Shown: one piece after another, positions 25,683-34,415 of the stretch | How positions within the stretch are numbered: position 1 is the stretch's first letter | Layout: the number at the start of each line of letters is the position of its first letter | Source of the DNA: an uncultured Altererythrobacter sp. | Lineage (GTDB): Bacteria > Pseudomonadota > Alphaproteobacteria > Sphingomonadales > Sphingomonadaceae | Direction of reading: 5' to 3' | DNA: 64,000 bases | Assembly: GCA_913055875.1 (NCBI GenBank) | Contig: CAJXJY010000015.1 | Coordinates: 21,903-85,902 of the forward strand | Made by a program: the position numbers and the translations under genes | The notes under the pieces: generated by a model | Database searches by the model: none | The model's input: the letters and a program-made list of their open reading frames with translations, nothing else | What the model was told of the DNA's origin: nothing

Positions 25683-26975
25683 GTGACGTCGGATCACAAG
25701 GACGAAATGCTGATCGATCTGGAGAGCGGGTCCTTTCGGGCGGAGATATTCTCAAGTCGGGAAATTTACGAGCGCGAACTCGAGAACGTCTTCAGCAAAT
25801 GCTGGTTGTTTCTGGGCCATGAAACGCAGCTCCCCAACGAGCTCGATTTTCTGAATACATATATGGCCGAGGACCCGGTCATACTGGTGCGGCAGGAAGA
25901 CGGAACATTCCGCGCGTTTCTGAACCAGTGCCGGCACAGGGGCATGCAGGTCAACCAGTACGATTTCGGAAACTCGCCGGTATTCGCGTGCCCGTATCAT
26001 GGCTGGACTTACGGCGCAGACGGGGCGCTCATTAATGTTCCGATGGAGGACAGCGCCTTTCCGAAATGCTTCGACAAGGGCAAATTGGGACTGCGCGAAG
26101 TCCCGCGGCTGGAAATCTACAAGGGACTGATCTTCGGGAATTGGGATGGGGATGCCGAGTCCCTGACCGACTATCTCGGAGAGGCCGCCTACTACATCGA
26201 TGCGCTGTTCGACCGATCTCCGGCCGGGGTCGAGGTGATCGGCGGGATCCACAAATGGACGATCGACAGCAACTGGAAACTCGGCGCCGAGCAATTCGCC
26301 AGCGACATGTATCACGTCGCTCTCACCCATGGCGGGGTCGTGGAGGCCATGACGCCCGAAGACGTGCCCGTGGATCGTCGCGGTTTCGCGGCCAACCCGG
26401 GAAAGCAATACAGCGCCCTCAAGGGAGGGCATGGATCGGGCTTCTATCTCAGCGACGGGGACGACGCGATCATCGCGTCGATTCTTGGGCCCAGGGTCGG
26501 CGAATATTACAACACCACGCTGAGAGATCAGGCCACCCGGCGCCTCGACAGGGTGAGGGGGGAGCTGATGGGCTCCCAGCATATGACCGTCTTTCCCAAC
26601 TTTTCCTTCCTGGCCGGGATCAACACGGTGCGGGTGTGGCATCCGCGCGGTCCCGATGCGATGGAAGTCTGGTCGTTCGTCGTGGTGCCGAAGGATGCGC
26701 CGCAGGAGGTCAAGGACGACTACAGGCGCGGGGTCGAGCGGACGTTCAGCCCGGCCGGCACGTTCGAGCAGGACGATGCCGAAAACTGGCTCATAATCCA
26801 GAACACTTTGAAGGGGTATCAGGCCTCGAAGTCCATGCTCAACCTGCAGATGGGGTTGGGCATGGCCAGCGGCGGCGATCCCACATTCCCCGGCACGGTA
26901 GGCAGTTGCTATTCGGAAGAGGCCGCGCGCGGCTTCTATGCCGAATGGCAACGGCTGATCAACGAAAACCAATAA
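25683..26975 (+). CDS. Rieske aromatic-ring-hydroxylating dioxygenase, alpha subunit
   Basis: 430 residues. The N-terminal Rieske domain has Cys83/His85 (QCRHRG) and Cys103/His106 (CPYHGW), ligands of a [2Fe-2S] cluster. The catalytic domain has the mononuclear-iron ligands in FASDMYHVALTH (Asp208 bridging residue, His211, His216) and an Asp in FEQDDAEN (364/365). This is the toluene/biphenyl-type three-component layout, since a beta subunit and a ferredoxin follow. It would insert O2 to give a cis-dihydrodiol. The GTG at 25683 is chosen for its GGGAG site; an in-frame ATG lies 24 bp downstream. It is the first gene of the plus-strand operon. Exact substrate is not readable from sequence. Confidence 0.93.
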   Translation: MTSDHKDEMLIDLESGSFRAEIFSSREIYERELENVFSKCWLFLGHETQLPNELDFLNTYMAEDPVILVRQEDGTFRAFLNQCRHRGMQVNQYDFGNSPVFACPYHGWTYGADGALINVPMEDSAFPKCFDKGKLGLREVPRLEIYKGLIFGNWDGDAESLTDYLGEAAYYIDALFDRSPAGVEVIGGIHKWTIDSNWKLGAEQFASDMYHVALTHGGVVEAMTPEDVPVDRRGFAANPGKQYSALKGGHGSGFYLSDGDDAIIASILGPRVGEYYNTTLRDQATRRLDRVRGELMGSQHMTVFPNFSFLAGINTVRVWHPRGPDAMEVWSFVVVPKDAPQEVKDDYRRGVERTFSPAGTFEQDDAENWLIIQNTLKGYQASKSMLNLQMGLGMASGGDPTFPGTVGSCYSEEAARGFYAEWQRLINENQ

Positions 26976-26997
26976 AATTCCGGGCGGGAAATTACCT

Positions 26998-27543
26998 ATG
27001 ACCGAAGGTGTATCAAAAAGCGTCGATTCTCAACCTGCTTATGAACTCAAGTTGGAGATCGAGAAATTTCTGTTCGAAGAAGCGGCTTTATTGGACCGTA
27101 GAGCGTTCGACGACTGGCTGGAACTTATTTCGGAAGACATCGAATATTTCATGCCGGTCAGGGTGAACTGCGATCCGCGCGACGCTGACAGTGAATTTCT
27201 GAAAGCGCACCAGTTGGCGCAATTCGACGAGACCAAGGACAGCCTGACAACGCGAATCAAGCGGTTGAAAACGGGCAGGGTGTTGTCGGACGATCCGCCG
27301 CCAAGAACACATCATTACGTATCCAATATAAAAATAAAAGAACTGGATTCGGATGCATACCAAATAGATTGCCTTTTTATTGTCCGAAGGTCGCGTTTGG
27401 ATAGTCAAGAGGACACATTTTATGGCGACCGTACAGACATATTGAGGCGCGCCGACAATCCTCTCGGATTTCAAATACTGAGTAGAAATATACGCCTTGA
27501 TATGAGTCTTATCAGATCAAGTAATTTGAATATACTTTTCTAG
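26998..27543 (+). CDS. Ring-hydroxylating dioxygenase, beta subunit
   Basis: 181 residues of the SnoaL-like fold used by dioxygenase beta subunits: FLFEEAALLDRRAFDDWLELISEDIEYFMPVR at residues 24-55 is diagnostic, and RTHHYVSNIKI, VRRSRLDSQEDTFYGDR and FQILSRNIRLD follow in the expected order. It has a structural role in the alpha3beta3 hexamer. It begins 22 bp after the alpha gene. Its second half is strikingly AT-rich with rare codons (ATA, TTA, AAA) unlike its neighbours, suggesting a different origin or relaxed selection for this stretch. Confidence 0.92.
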   Translation: MTEGVSKSVDSQPAYELKLEIEKFLFEEAALLDRRAFDDWLELISEDIEYFMPVRVNCDPRDADSEFLKAHQLAQFDETKDSLTTRIKRLKTGRVLSDDPPPRTHHYVSNIKIKELDSDAYQIDCLFIVRRSRLDSQEDTFYGDRTDILRRADNPLGFQILSRNIRLDMSLIRSSNLNILF

Positions 27544-27552
27544 GAGTCTGGT

Positions 27553-27885
27553 TTGATCAAGGTGGCAAATATTGCCGATTTTGCTGAAAGCGATATCATG
27601 GCTGTTTCCGTAAGCGATATTTCAATCGGGTTGTTCAGAACCGACGATGGCGTGTTCGCGCTGGAGGACAAGTGTTCCCATGCCGATTGGCCTCTGACGA
27701 AGGGGCGCTTGCGCGACGATGCGATAGAATGTCGGCTGCATCGTGCCAAATTCTGCCTTCGTACGGGTGCTCCGCGTTGCCTGCCGGCGACCGAGCCCGT
27801 CCGTACCTTCCCCGTCTCCGTCAAGGACGGTTCGATTTTCATAACTTTGCCGGACCAGAGCGCCGAGGAGGATGCCCATGGGTAG
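27553..27885 (+). CDS. Rieske-type ferredoxin of the dioxygenase system
   Basis: 110 residues. Cluster ligands are Cys41-x-His43 (CSHADWPL) and Cys60-x2-His63 (CRLHRAKF), the spacing of biphenyl/naphthalene dioxygenase ferredoxins. It passes electrons from a reductase to the alpha subunit. It starts with TTG at 27553 behind AGGAG, 9 bp after the beta gene. Its end overlaps the next gene by 8 bp. The N-terminal half is AT-richer than average, like the preceding gene. No ferredoxin reductase is encoded in the window, so one must come from elsewhere in the genome. Confidence 0.9.
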   Translation: MIKVANIADFAESDIMAVSVSDISIGLFRTDDGVFALEDKCSHADWPLTKGRLRDDAIECRLHRAKFCLRTGAPRCLPATEPVRTFPVSVKDGSIFITLPDQSAEEDAHG

Positions 27886-28714
27886 GTTGAGCGGAAAGAG
27901 CGCGCTGATCACGGGGGGCGCTTCAGGATTGGGGTTGGCGGTAGCCACTCGCTTTCTCGAAGAAGGCGCCAGGGTCGGAATCCTCGATCGGTCGGCCGAG
28001 CGGCTTGCGGAAGCGAAGGCGTTGTTCGGCGATGCGGTGGTCTATTGCCAGGGCGACGTCACCGATCTCGACGACAACGAGCAGGCTGTCGCCCGGGTCG
28101 TCGAAAGGTTCGGCTCGCTCGACACATTCATCGGCAATGCCGGTGTGTGGGACCACTCGGTTTCGCTGGTCGATCTCCCGCGCGACAGCATCTCGAATGC
28201 CTTCGACGAGATCATGGGCATCAATCTGAAGGGCTACCTGTTGGGCGCCAGGGCAGCGCTGGCGCCGCTCGTGCGGAGTCGCGGAAACCTGCTGTTCACC
28301 GTTTCCTTCGCCGGCTTCCATTCCGACGGCGGGGGGCCGTTGTACACGATGAGCAAACATGGCGCGGTCGGTCTGATCCGCCAGTTGGCGAACGAGTTGG
28401 CACCCCATGTGCGGGTCAACGGCGTTGCGCCGGGAGCCGTCGGTACGGACCTCAGGGGCCCGCAGGCCCTGGGGCAGGCCGACCGCTCCCTGCGGGAACT
28501 GTCGATGGAGGAATTGGGGGGCGTGGTACCCCTCGGCTACGTGCCCGAGCCGCACGAACACACCGGCAGCTATGTCTTTCTGGCCTCTCCCGAAGATGCC
28601 TCTCCGCTGACCGGCGTAATTCTCAATACCGATGGCGGGCTCGCCATTCGCGGGCTCTGGCAGGCACGCGGAGGCGACGAACTCCTGTCGAAACTGAACG
28701 AAGAAGGGCGCTGA
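27878..28714 (+). CDS. cis-Dihydrodiol dehydrogenase (BphB-like SDR)
   Basis: 278 residues of the short-chain dehydrogenase family: NAD motif TGGASGLG (residues 12-19), IGNAGVWD, and a complete catalytic triad Ser143, Tyr156, Lys160 (in PLYTMSKHGA). LLFTVSFAGFHSDGGGPLYT is typical of cis-dihydrodiol dehydrogenases. It would oxidise the dihydrodiol to the catechol with NAD+. The ATG at 27878 is preferred over 27872 because GAGGAGG lies 6 bp before it. It is embedded between the ferredoxin and the extradiol dioxygenase, exactly where such an enzyme is needed. Confidence 0.9.
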   Translation: MGRLSGKSALITGGASGLGLAVATRFLEEGARVGILDRSAERLAEAKALFGDAVVYCQGDVTDLDDNEQAVARVVERFGSLDTFIGNAGVWDHSVSLVDLPRDSISNAFDEIMGINLKGYLLGARAALAPLVRSRGNLLFTVSFAGFHSDGGGPLYTMSKHGAVGLIRQLANELAPHVRVNGVAPGAVGTDLRGPQALGQADRSLRELSMEELGGVVPLGYVPEPHEHTGSYVFLASPEDASPLTGVILNTDGGLAIRGLWQARGGDELLSKLNEEGR

Positions 28715-28716
28715 CG

Positions 28717-29592
28717 ATGATGATGCTTGGCTATATCGGGATCGCCGTCGAAGACGTGGCCGAAACCGGAAAGTTCCTTCAGGAAATCATCGGCCTGGAA
28801 CTGGGCGGCGAATGCGGTGGCGTGCAGGCGTTTCACAATGATGCGGGCGCGCCCTGCGTATATCTTCACGAAGGGCCGGAGAACGACCTGACCTATATGG
28901 GCTGGCAGGTCGACTCGGCTGAATCGCTCGAGGCTGTCCGCGATCGGGTAGGCGCCAACGGCATCGAGATCGCACCGGCATCGGAAACCGAACGTGCGCA
29001 GCGCGGCGTCCATGAGATGTTCAGGCTGTCCGATCCCGACGGTCTGGTGAACGAGATCTATTACGGGCCCCAGGTGCAGTCGGGCCGCACGTTCAGATCG
29101 CCCCGGGATATCGATGGATTCGTGACCGGCGACAAAGGCCTCGGGCACCTGGCACTTGCCGTGGGCAATGCCGAGGCCACTTCGAAATTCTACCGCGACG
29201 TCCTCGGTTTCGATATTTCCGATTACATCAACGTGCCCATGGGAGCGGAACAGCTCAGCATTCCCTTCCTGCACTGCAACAGCCGCCATCATTCATTGGC
29301 GTTGGTTGCGATGCCGCACGAGAAGAACCTCCTTCATGTCATGATGGAGATGCGGTCCATGGCCGATGTCGGGAAGACCCTCGACATCGCAAGACGGAAC
29401 GCCGTTCCGGTCTCTGCCGAGCTCGGCTGTCACAGCAACGACAGGGTCGTTTCCTTCTATCTCGATTCCCCCGCGGGTTTCGAATTCGAAATCGGACATG
29501 GCGGTGTCTCGATCGGGCCGGATTGGGTCGTCCGGCAGCACGACCGGATTTACATCTGGGGCGGACAGAAACCCGGGGAGGTGGCGTCATGA
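28717..29592 (+). CDS. Extradiol ring-cleavage dioxygenase (BphC/HsaC-like, type I)
   Basis: 291 residues with two vicinal-oxygen-chelate modules. The C-terminal module carries the Fe(II) ligands His144 (GLGHLALAV), His208 (LLHVMMEM) and Glu258 (GFEFEIG), and an active-site His in SRHHSLAL (191/192). This is the 2,3-dihydroxybiphenyl / 3-alkylcatechol class. It cleaves a 3-substituted catechol next to the hydroxyls. Three ATGs lie in a row (28717, 28720, 28723). Its TGA overlaps the hydrolase ATG as ATGA. With the next gene it makes a classic meta-cleavage pair for a catechol with a bulky substituent at C3. Confidence 0.92.
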   Translation: MMMLGYIGIAVEDVAETGKFLQEIIGLELGGECGGVQAFHNDAGAPCVYLHEGPENDLTYMGWQVDSAESLEAVRDRVGANGIEIAPASETERAQRGVHEMFRLSDPDGLVNEIYYGPQVQSGRTFRSPRDIDGFVTGDKGLGHLALAVGNAEATSKFYRDVLGFDISDYINVPMGAEQLSIPFLHCNSRHHSLALVAMPHEKNLLHVMMEMRSMADVGKTLDIARRNAVPVSAELGCHSNDRVVSFYLDSPAGFEFEIGHGGVSIGPDWVVRQHDRIYIWGGQKPGEVAS

Positions 29593-30452
29593 ATTTTTCC
29601 GAAGCAGGCACCAGCAAGACAGCGGATATCGGCGATCTGCGCATTCACTACCATGATTGCGACCAGGGACATTCCGATATTCCGGTATTGCTCATCCACG
29701 GCGGCGGCCCGGGCGCGACCGGCTGGAGCAACTATGCGCGCAATGTCGACGAACTGGCGAAGGATCGCAGGGTAATCGTCGTCGACCTCCCCGGATACGG
29801 GAAATCGGGACTGAACACGGCGGAAGACAATGTCCTCGGCCACTATGCCGCAATCATGTCCGATTTCCTGGACGAGATCGAACTGGAAAAGGTCCATATC
29901 GTCGGCAACTCGCTCGGGGGAGGGACGGCCCTCCAGATCGCCCTCAAGTTTCCGGACAAGGTCGCGTCGTTGGTGCTCATGGGCTCGGGCGGAAGCCTGC
30001 CGATTTTCACGCCGATGCCGACCGAAGGCATAAAGAAGCTGTTCGCTTTCTATCAAGGCACCGGGCCTTCGCTGGAGAAACTCCGCGAATTCATCGAATG
30101 CCTCGTCTTCGACCCGTCGATCGTAAGCGAGGAAATGCTCCTCGAGCGCTACGAAGCCGCGACGACGCCGCATATCCTGGCAAACCCGCCGCTCAAGTTT
30201 CGCGGCCGGCCGCCGCTCGAGGACCTGTGGCGGGAGCCGCTCCAGGAATTGCCGCACGAGACCCTGATCATTTCGGGCCGCGAGGACCGTGTGGTGCCGC
30301 TCGATGCGTCCTTCATACTGGTGAAGCTGATCCCCAATTCCCGCCTCCATGTATTTCCGAAATGCGGGCATTGGGCGCAGATCGAGAAGGCGGACGAATT
30401 CAACGGCCTCGTGGCCGGGTTCATGCGCAGGGCGGAAAGCGCGGGGAAATGA
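29589..30452 (+). CDS. Meta-cleavage product C-C hydrolase (BphD/HsaD-like)
   Basis: 287-residue alpha/beta hydrolase. The oxyanion region HGGGPGATGWSNY (residues 37-49), the nucleophile Ser108 in GNSLGGG, Asp233 in GREDRVVPLD and His261 in KCGHWAQIE are all those of MCP hydrolases. It splits the vinylogous 1,5-diketone ring-fission product into 2-hydroxypenta-2,4-dienoate and a carboxylic acid R-COOH. Start and stop overlap both neighbours (ATGA). R is not readable from the sequence, but the CoA-metabolising genes that follow suggest R-COOH is activated to a CoA thioester. Confidence 0.93.
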   Translation: MNFSEAGTSKTADIGDLRIHYHDCDQGHSDIPVLLIHGGGPGATGWSNYARNVDELAKDRRVIVVDLPGYGKSGLNTAEDNVLGHYAAIMSDFLDEIELEKVHIVGNSLGGGTALQIALKFPDKVASLVLMGSGGSLPIFTPMPTEGIKKLFAFYQGTGPSLEKLREFIECLVFDPSIVSEEMLLERYEAATTPHILANPPLKFRGRPPLEDLWREPLQELPHETLIISGREDRVVPLDASFILVKLIPNSRLHVFPKCGHWAQIEKADEFNGLVAGFMRRAESAGK

Positions 30453-31702
30453 CCGATGAGGAGCCCCGCGGGGCGCTTCCCCTGTTTTCGCTACCGAGCG
30501 GCAAGAGCAATTCGGCCGGCGACTTCCTCGAGGGCATTCGCATCCTCGATCTGACCACTTCGCTGGCTGGCCCCTATGCGACGATGCTGCTCGGCGACCT
30601 CGGTGCAGATGTAATCAAGATCGAACGACCGGGCCTCGGGGACGATTCGCGGGGATGGGGGCCGCCGTTCATCGACGATCTGGCGCTGTGGTTCATTGCA
30701 TGCAATCGCAACAAGCGCAGCGTGACCTTGGATTACAGCCGGCCACGCGGTTACGAGGTCCTGCTCGACCTTGTCAGGTCGAGCGATGCGGTGGTCGTCA
30801 ACCAGAGGCCATCTCTTCAGCAGCGGCTCGGGACCGACGCGGCAAGCCTGCGCGAGGTCAGGCCGGATCTCATCCACGTGTCGCTTACCGGGTTCGGCCT
30901 GTCGGGCCCCCATGCGGAGCGCGCCAGCTACGATCTCATCGCCGAGGGGTTCGGTGGTGTCATGGACATGACCGGCGAAATCGACGGCGCTCCGCAGAAG
31001 GTCGGCACTCCGGCTGCCGACCTGCTCGCGGGACAGGATGCCGCCATGGCGTTCCTGGCGGCTCTGATCCGTCGGCGGCGGACCGGCTCCGGATGCGCGA
31101 TCGATGTCTCGATGTACGAAAGCATGGCGCGTTTCATGACGCCCAATCTGAGCACTTATCTCGGATCCGGGCATTGCCCGCGACGCAGCGGCGGCAAGGC
31201 CAGCGTCATCGCGATTTATCAGGTCTTCGAAACGCTCGACGAGCCGATGACGCTCGCCCTGCCCAACGATCGCATCTGGACGCGGTTCTGCGAAGCCACG
31301 GACCTGCAACGGCTGCTGGACGACGATACGCTGCAGGACAATCGATCCAGGCAGGACAACAGGCAGAAGCTGGTCGAGACGATACAGGATTTGCTGAGGG
31401 AAAAGCCAAGATCGTACTGGCTCGACCTGTTCAACAAGAACGACGTTCCGGCTGGGCCGATCCAGAAAATCGACGACGTCGCCAACGACGAGAGCCTCCA
31501 CGACAAGGGCTTTCTTTACACCATCGCCGGCGAGGGCACGCCGCAGCCTCAGGTCGGGCTCGGCATACGCTTCGACGATCGGGCCCTGGGCTACACTCGC
31601 GCCGCGCCACGGCTCGGCGAGCACAACGGCGAAGTCCTGCGCGATCTCCTGAACTTCACGCATGGCGAAATCGACGCGCTCGTCGGCCATCGGGTCATCT
31701 AG
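30449..31702 (+). CDS. Class III CoA-transferase (CaiB/BaiF family)
   Basis: 417 residues. The start ILDLTTSLAGPYATMLLGDLGADVIKIERP is strongly diagnostic. RNKRSVTLD, SLTGFGLSGP and the catalytic Asp162 in SYDLIAEGFGG follow. Such enzymes move CoA from a donor (often succinyl-CoA) to a carboxylate. It directly follows the C-C hydrolase, so the released acid is the natural acceptor. An acyl-CoA ligase is encoded later in the same operon, so there are two potential activation routes. The ATG at 30449 overlaps the hydrolase TGA. Confidence 0.9.
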   Translation: MTDEEPRGALPLFSLPSGKSNSAGDFLEGIRILDLTTSLAGPYATMLLGDLGADVIKIERPGLGDDSRGWGPPFIDDLALWFIACNRNKRSVTLDYSRPRGYEVLLDLVRSSDAVVVNQRPSLQQRLGTDAASLREVRPDLIHVSLTGFGLSGPHAERASYDLIAEGFGGVMDMTGEIDGAPQKVGTPAADLLAGQDAAMAFLAALIRRRRTGSGCAIDVSMYESMARFMTPNLSTYLGSGHCPRRSGGKASVIAIYQVFETLDEPMTLALPNDRIWTRFCEATDLQRLLDDDTLQDNRSRQDNRQKLVETIQDLLREKPRSYWLDLFNKNDVPAGPIQKIDDVANDESLHDKGFLYTIAGEGTPQPQVGLGIRFDDRALGYTRAAPRLGEHNGEVLRDLLNFTHGEIDALVGHRVI

Positions 31703-31704
31703 AG

Positions 31705-32496
31705 ATGGAGAACAAGTTGGAATTCGAGGAAATTCTGTTCGAGGAAAACGGTCCGATTGCGAAGATAACGCTCAACCGGCCCGACGACGGCAACATGTTC
31801 ACCCGCAAGATGTGCTGGGAGATATCCCGGTGCCTCGACGAGGTCCGCCGGGAAACTCGTACGAGAGTGGTCGTGCTCACCGGTGCCGGGGAGAAGTTCT
31901 TCTGCATCGGCGGCCGCAAGGACGACCTGCCGCCGACGACCATGTTCGCAGGGATGGTTCCGACGCTCGAAATGTACGACGCGATCGAACGGTCTCAAAA
32001 GCCGGTGATCGCCAGTGTGAACGGCTACGCCGTCGGAGGCGGCAACGTCCTGCAGATGGTATGCGACCTCACCATAGCCAGGGAGAGCGCCGTCTTTCGC
32101 CAGGTCGGGCCGATGGTCGGCAGTTTCGATGCAGGCTACGGGACCTGGTACCTGGAAGATCTCGTCGGCAAGAAGCGGGCGAAGGAGATGTGGTACCTCA
32201 ACAAGAGGATACCCGCCCGCCAGGCTGCGGATATGGGCCTCATCAACCAAGTCGTACCCGACGATCGGCTGGCCGAAGCGACCGACGAGATGGCGCTGGA
32301 GATCGCGGACCGTGGCTCCTTCGCGCTAGCGTCGGTCAAGGCCGCATTCCTTGCTCGCCACCACGGGGTATCCGGCCTGTCGCGAATGTCTCACGATCTG
32401 CTTCTCCGCTCGTATTACGAGAGCGACGAAGCGGAAGAGCTGTCCGCGGCCTTTTCCGAGAAGCGCCGGCCCGATAGCGACAGATTCGGACGGTGA
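31705..32496 (+). CDS. Crotonase-family ring hydrolase resembling BadI/MenB
   Basis: 263 residues. It is not a plain enoyl-CoA hydratase: it has NGYAVGGGNVLQMVCDLTIA, VGPMVGSFDAGYGTWYL and a C-terminal EKRRPDSDRF. These are the hallmarks of MenB (naphthoyl-CoA synthase) and BadI (2-ketocyclohexanecarboxyl-CoA hydrolase). Asp142 in GSFDAGYG corresponds to the catalytic Asp of that subgroup. GGGNVL and the terminal EKRxP favour BadI, from memory. Predicted reaction: hydrolytic opening of a cyclic beta-ketoacyl-CoA to a dicarboxylyl-CoA. No menaquinone genes are nearby. If right, the acid released by the C-C hydrolase is alicyclic. Confidence 0.75.
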   Translation: MENKLEFEEILFEENGPIAKITLNRPDDGNMFTRKMCWEISRCLDEVRRETRTRVVVLTGAGEKFFCIGGRKDDLPPTTMFAGMVPTLEMYDAIERSQKPVIASVNGYAVGGGNVLQMVCDLTIARESAVFRQVGPMVGSFDAGYGTWYLEDLVGKKRAKEMWYLNKRIPARQAADMGLINQVVPDDRLAEATDEMALEIADRGSFALASVKAAFLARHHGVSGLSRMSHDLLLRSYYESDEAEELSAAFSEKRRPDSDRFGR

Positions 32497-33245
32497 CGAC
32501 GATGGTCGACCAAGGCCCATCGATCGTCGCGATCACCGGTGCAAATCGCGGCATAGGCAAGGCGATAGCCGACGAGACGGCTGCTCGCGGCCTGACGACA
32601 ATTCGTCTGATCAGAAGCCTTCGGCCCGCGACCGCCGGATCGGGAAGCAACGACAAGTTCGTCGACATTCGCTGCGACGTCACCGACCAGGAAAGTGTCG
32701 ACGAGGCATTTGCGGAAATCGGCGAGCGGTTCGGCGTATTGCATGCGCTCGTCAACAACGCGGGAATTCACCAGCAAGGTCCGGCCGAAAGCTTTCCGCC
32801 GTCCGAGTTCGAGCGCGTTCTGCGGACCAACGTCACTGCGGTGTACCGGGTCTCCCAGGCTGCCTACAAATCGCTGGCAAGCGCAAAGGCCAGTTCCATC
32901 GTCAATATCGGATCGTTCTTCGCCCAGCTCGGGGTGAAGCGGAACTCGGCATATTGCGCATCGAAGGCGGCGATCGAGGCGATGACCAGGTGCCTGGCGG
33001 TCGAATGGGGAGGCGACGGGATCACCGTCGTGAATGTGTCCCCCGGATACGTCAGAACGGAGATCAACGACGATTACCTCGCCAAGACCGAGAGCGGGCG
33101 GGCCATCGCGAAGAAGATTCCGGTCAAGAGGGTCGGCGAGGCTTCCGAGATCGGAGCGTTCGTCGGGGACCTTGTGGCACGGCGCAATCCATACCTGACG
33201 GGCACCACCGTCACGCTGGATGGCGGGCTCGGAGTCACGCTGTGA
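32493..33245 (+). CDS. SDR-family oxidoreductase, possible 2-hydroxycycloalkanecarboxyl-CoA dehydrogenase
   Basis: 250 residues: TGANRGIGKA, NNAGIHQQG, Ser in VNIGSFFAQLG and a full SAYCASKAAIEAM (Tyr-x3-Lys), then VSPGYVRTEIN. It is an NAD(P)-dependent alcohol dehydrogenase/ketoreductase. It starts with GTG overlapping the previous TGA (GTGA); an ATG at 32502 is the alternative. Placed between a BadI-like hydrolase and an acyl-CoA dehydrogenase, it fits the role of BadH, oxidising a 2-hydroxycycloalkane-1-carboxyl-CoA to the 2-keto form. That role is inferred from gene order. Confidence 0.82.
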   Translation: MTTMVDQGPSIVAITGANRGIGKAIADETAARGLTTIRLIRSLRPATAGSGSNDKFVDIRCDVTDQESVDEAFAEIGERFGVLHALVNNAGIHQQGPAESFPPSEFERVLRTNVTAVYRVSQAAYKSLASAKASSIVNIGSFFAQLGVKRNSAYCASKAAIEAMTRCLAVEWGGDGITVVNVSPGYVRTEINDDYLAKTESGRAIAKKIPVKRVGEASEIGAFVGDLVARRNPYLTGTTVTLDGGLGVTL

Positions 33246-34408
33246 GCATACTCGAATTCGACGGCGGTTCGCCCCCTCTATCCGACGTGGAGGCGTCGTT
33301 TCTGGAAAGCCTGGACCGGGCGGTTCAGAATGAAATCCTCCAGCGGGCCGCGGAGGTCGATTCAACCGGCGAATTTCCGTGGGCGAACATCGAGACTCTC
33401 AATGAAATCGGCGCAAATTCGATCTTCATTCCAAGCGAGTATGATGGGGCGGGCCTGTCCTATGCGGCCTACCTGAAATGCCTGATCGAAATTTCGAAAG
33501 CCTGCGCCTCTACGGGAATTACCTGGGCCACGAACTTTCATGCCGCGATACCGCTATTGCTCTATGCCGGCGAGGCTCAGAAGCGGGCGATACTCCCGAA
33601 GATCGCCGGCGGCTCGCTGGCTGCAGTCTGCCTGACCGAGCCGGGCGCAGGCAGCGACGCCACTGCCATGAAAACCCGGTTCGTCCCCGCCGGCGACAAT
33701 GTCCGCATCGACGGCGCCAAGGTATTCATCACGAATGGCGGGGTCGCGGACTACTACATCGTGTTCGGGAAGTGGGCTCCGCTGGGAGACGGACGCGATG
33801 CAATCAGTCTGGTCTATGTTCCGGGCGATACGCCCGGACTGACGGTCGACCGGCTGGAAGACAAGATGGGGCATCGCGGGTCTGCGACCGCCGCGCTGAT
33901 CTTCGACAATTGCATCGTGCCGCAATCCCACATGATCGGCGATCCGGGCGCCGGCCTCACGATGTTGCACGGCTTTCTCGATCGCTCGCGCCCCAGCGTG
34001 TCGGCACATGCGCTCGGCATCGCCAGGGCGGCCTTCGAGGATGCGATATCCTACGTCAACGAGCGCGTGCAGTCGGGCAAGCGCATCGTCGAATTTCAGG
34101 GCATCCAGTTTCTGCTGGCGGACTTGGCAGCCGAATTGGTGATGTGCGAAAACCTGCTCTGGTCCTTGGCGGAGCGGGTCGACCGGGGAAAATCGATTTC
34201 CGCAGTCGAAGCATCGATTCTCAAAATGCGCTGCAGCGATCTCGCAATGCGCGCCACCACAGAGGCCGTGCAGCTTCACGGAGGCTACGGATATTGCCGC
34301 GATTTTCGCGTCGAGAGGCTGATGCGCGATGCCAAGGTAACGCAGATCTGGGAAGGCACGAACCAGATCCACCGCCGGATTATCGGCCGCAGTTTCGTCG
34401 AAAGATAG
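33242..34408 (+). CDS. Acyl-CoA dehydrogenase, possible cycloalkanecarboxyl-CoA dehydrogenase
   Basis: 388 residues of standard four-helix/beta/four-helix architecture. VCLTEPGAGSDA (FAD loop), FITNGGVADYYIVF, KMGHRGSATA, a QLHGGYGYCRDF segment and the catalytic Glu371 in IWEGTNQI are visible. It starts with GTG overlapping the SDR stop (GTGA). It would introduce a double bond alpha-beta to the thioester. In the proposed scheme it corresponds to AliB. Substrate specificity cannot be read directly; ordinary fatty acyl-CoA is an alternative. Confidence 0.88.
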   Translation: MSILEFDGGSPPLSDVEASFLESLDRAVQNEILQRAAEVDSTGEFPWANIETLNEIGANSIFIPSEYDGAGLSYAAYLKCLIEISKACASTGITWATNFHAAIPLLLYAGEAQKRAILPKIAGGSLAAVCLTEPGAGSDATAMKTRFVPAGDNVRIDGAKVFITNGGVADYYIVFGKWAPLGDGRDAISLVYVPGDTPGLTVDRLEDKMGHRGSATAALIFDNCIVPQSHMIGDPGAGLTMLHGFLDRSRPSVSAHALGIARAAFEDAISYVNERVQSGKRIVEFQGIQFLLADLAAELVMCENLLWSLAERVDRGKSISAVEASILKMRCSDLAMRATTEAVQLHGGYGYCRDFRVERLMRDAKVTQIWEGTNQIHRRIIGRSFVER

Positions 34409-34415
34409 GTGTGCA

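Noticed and set aside
25695..25755. Upstream extension of the SDR gene (24550-25395) into the dioxygenase promoter
   Set aside because: The extension would overlap the dioxygenase gene, lacks SDR similarity and is replaced by a good ATG at 25395.
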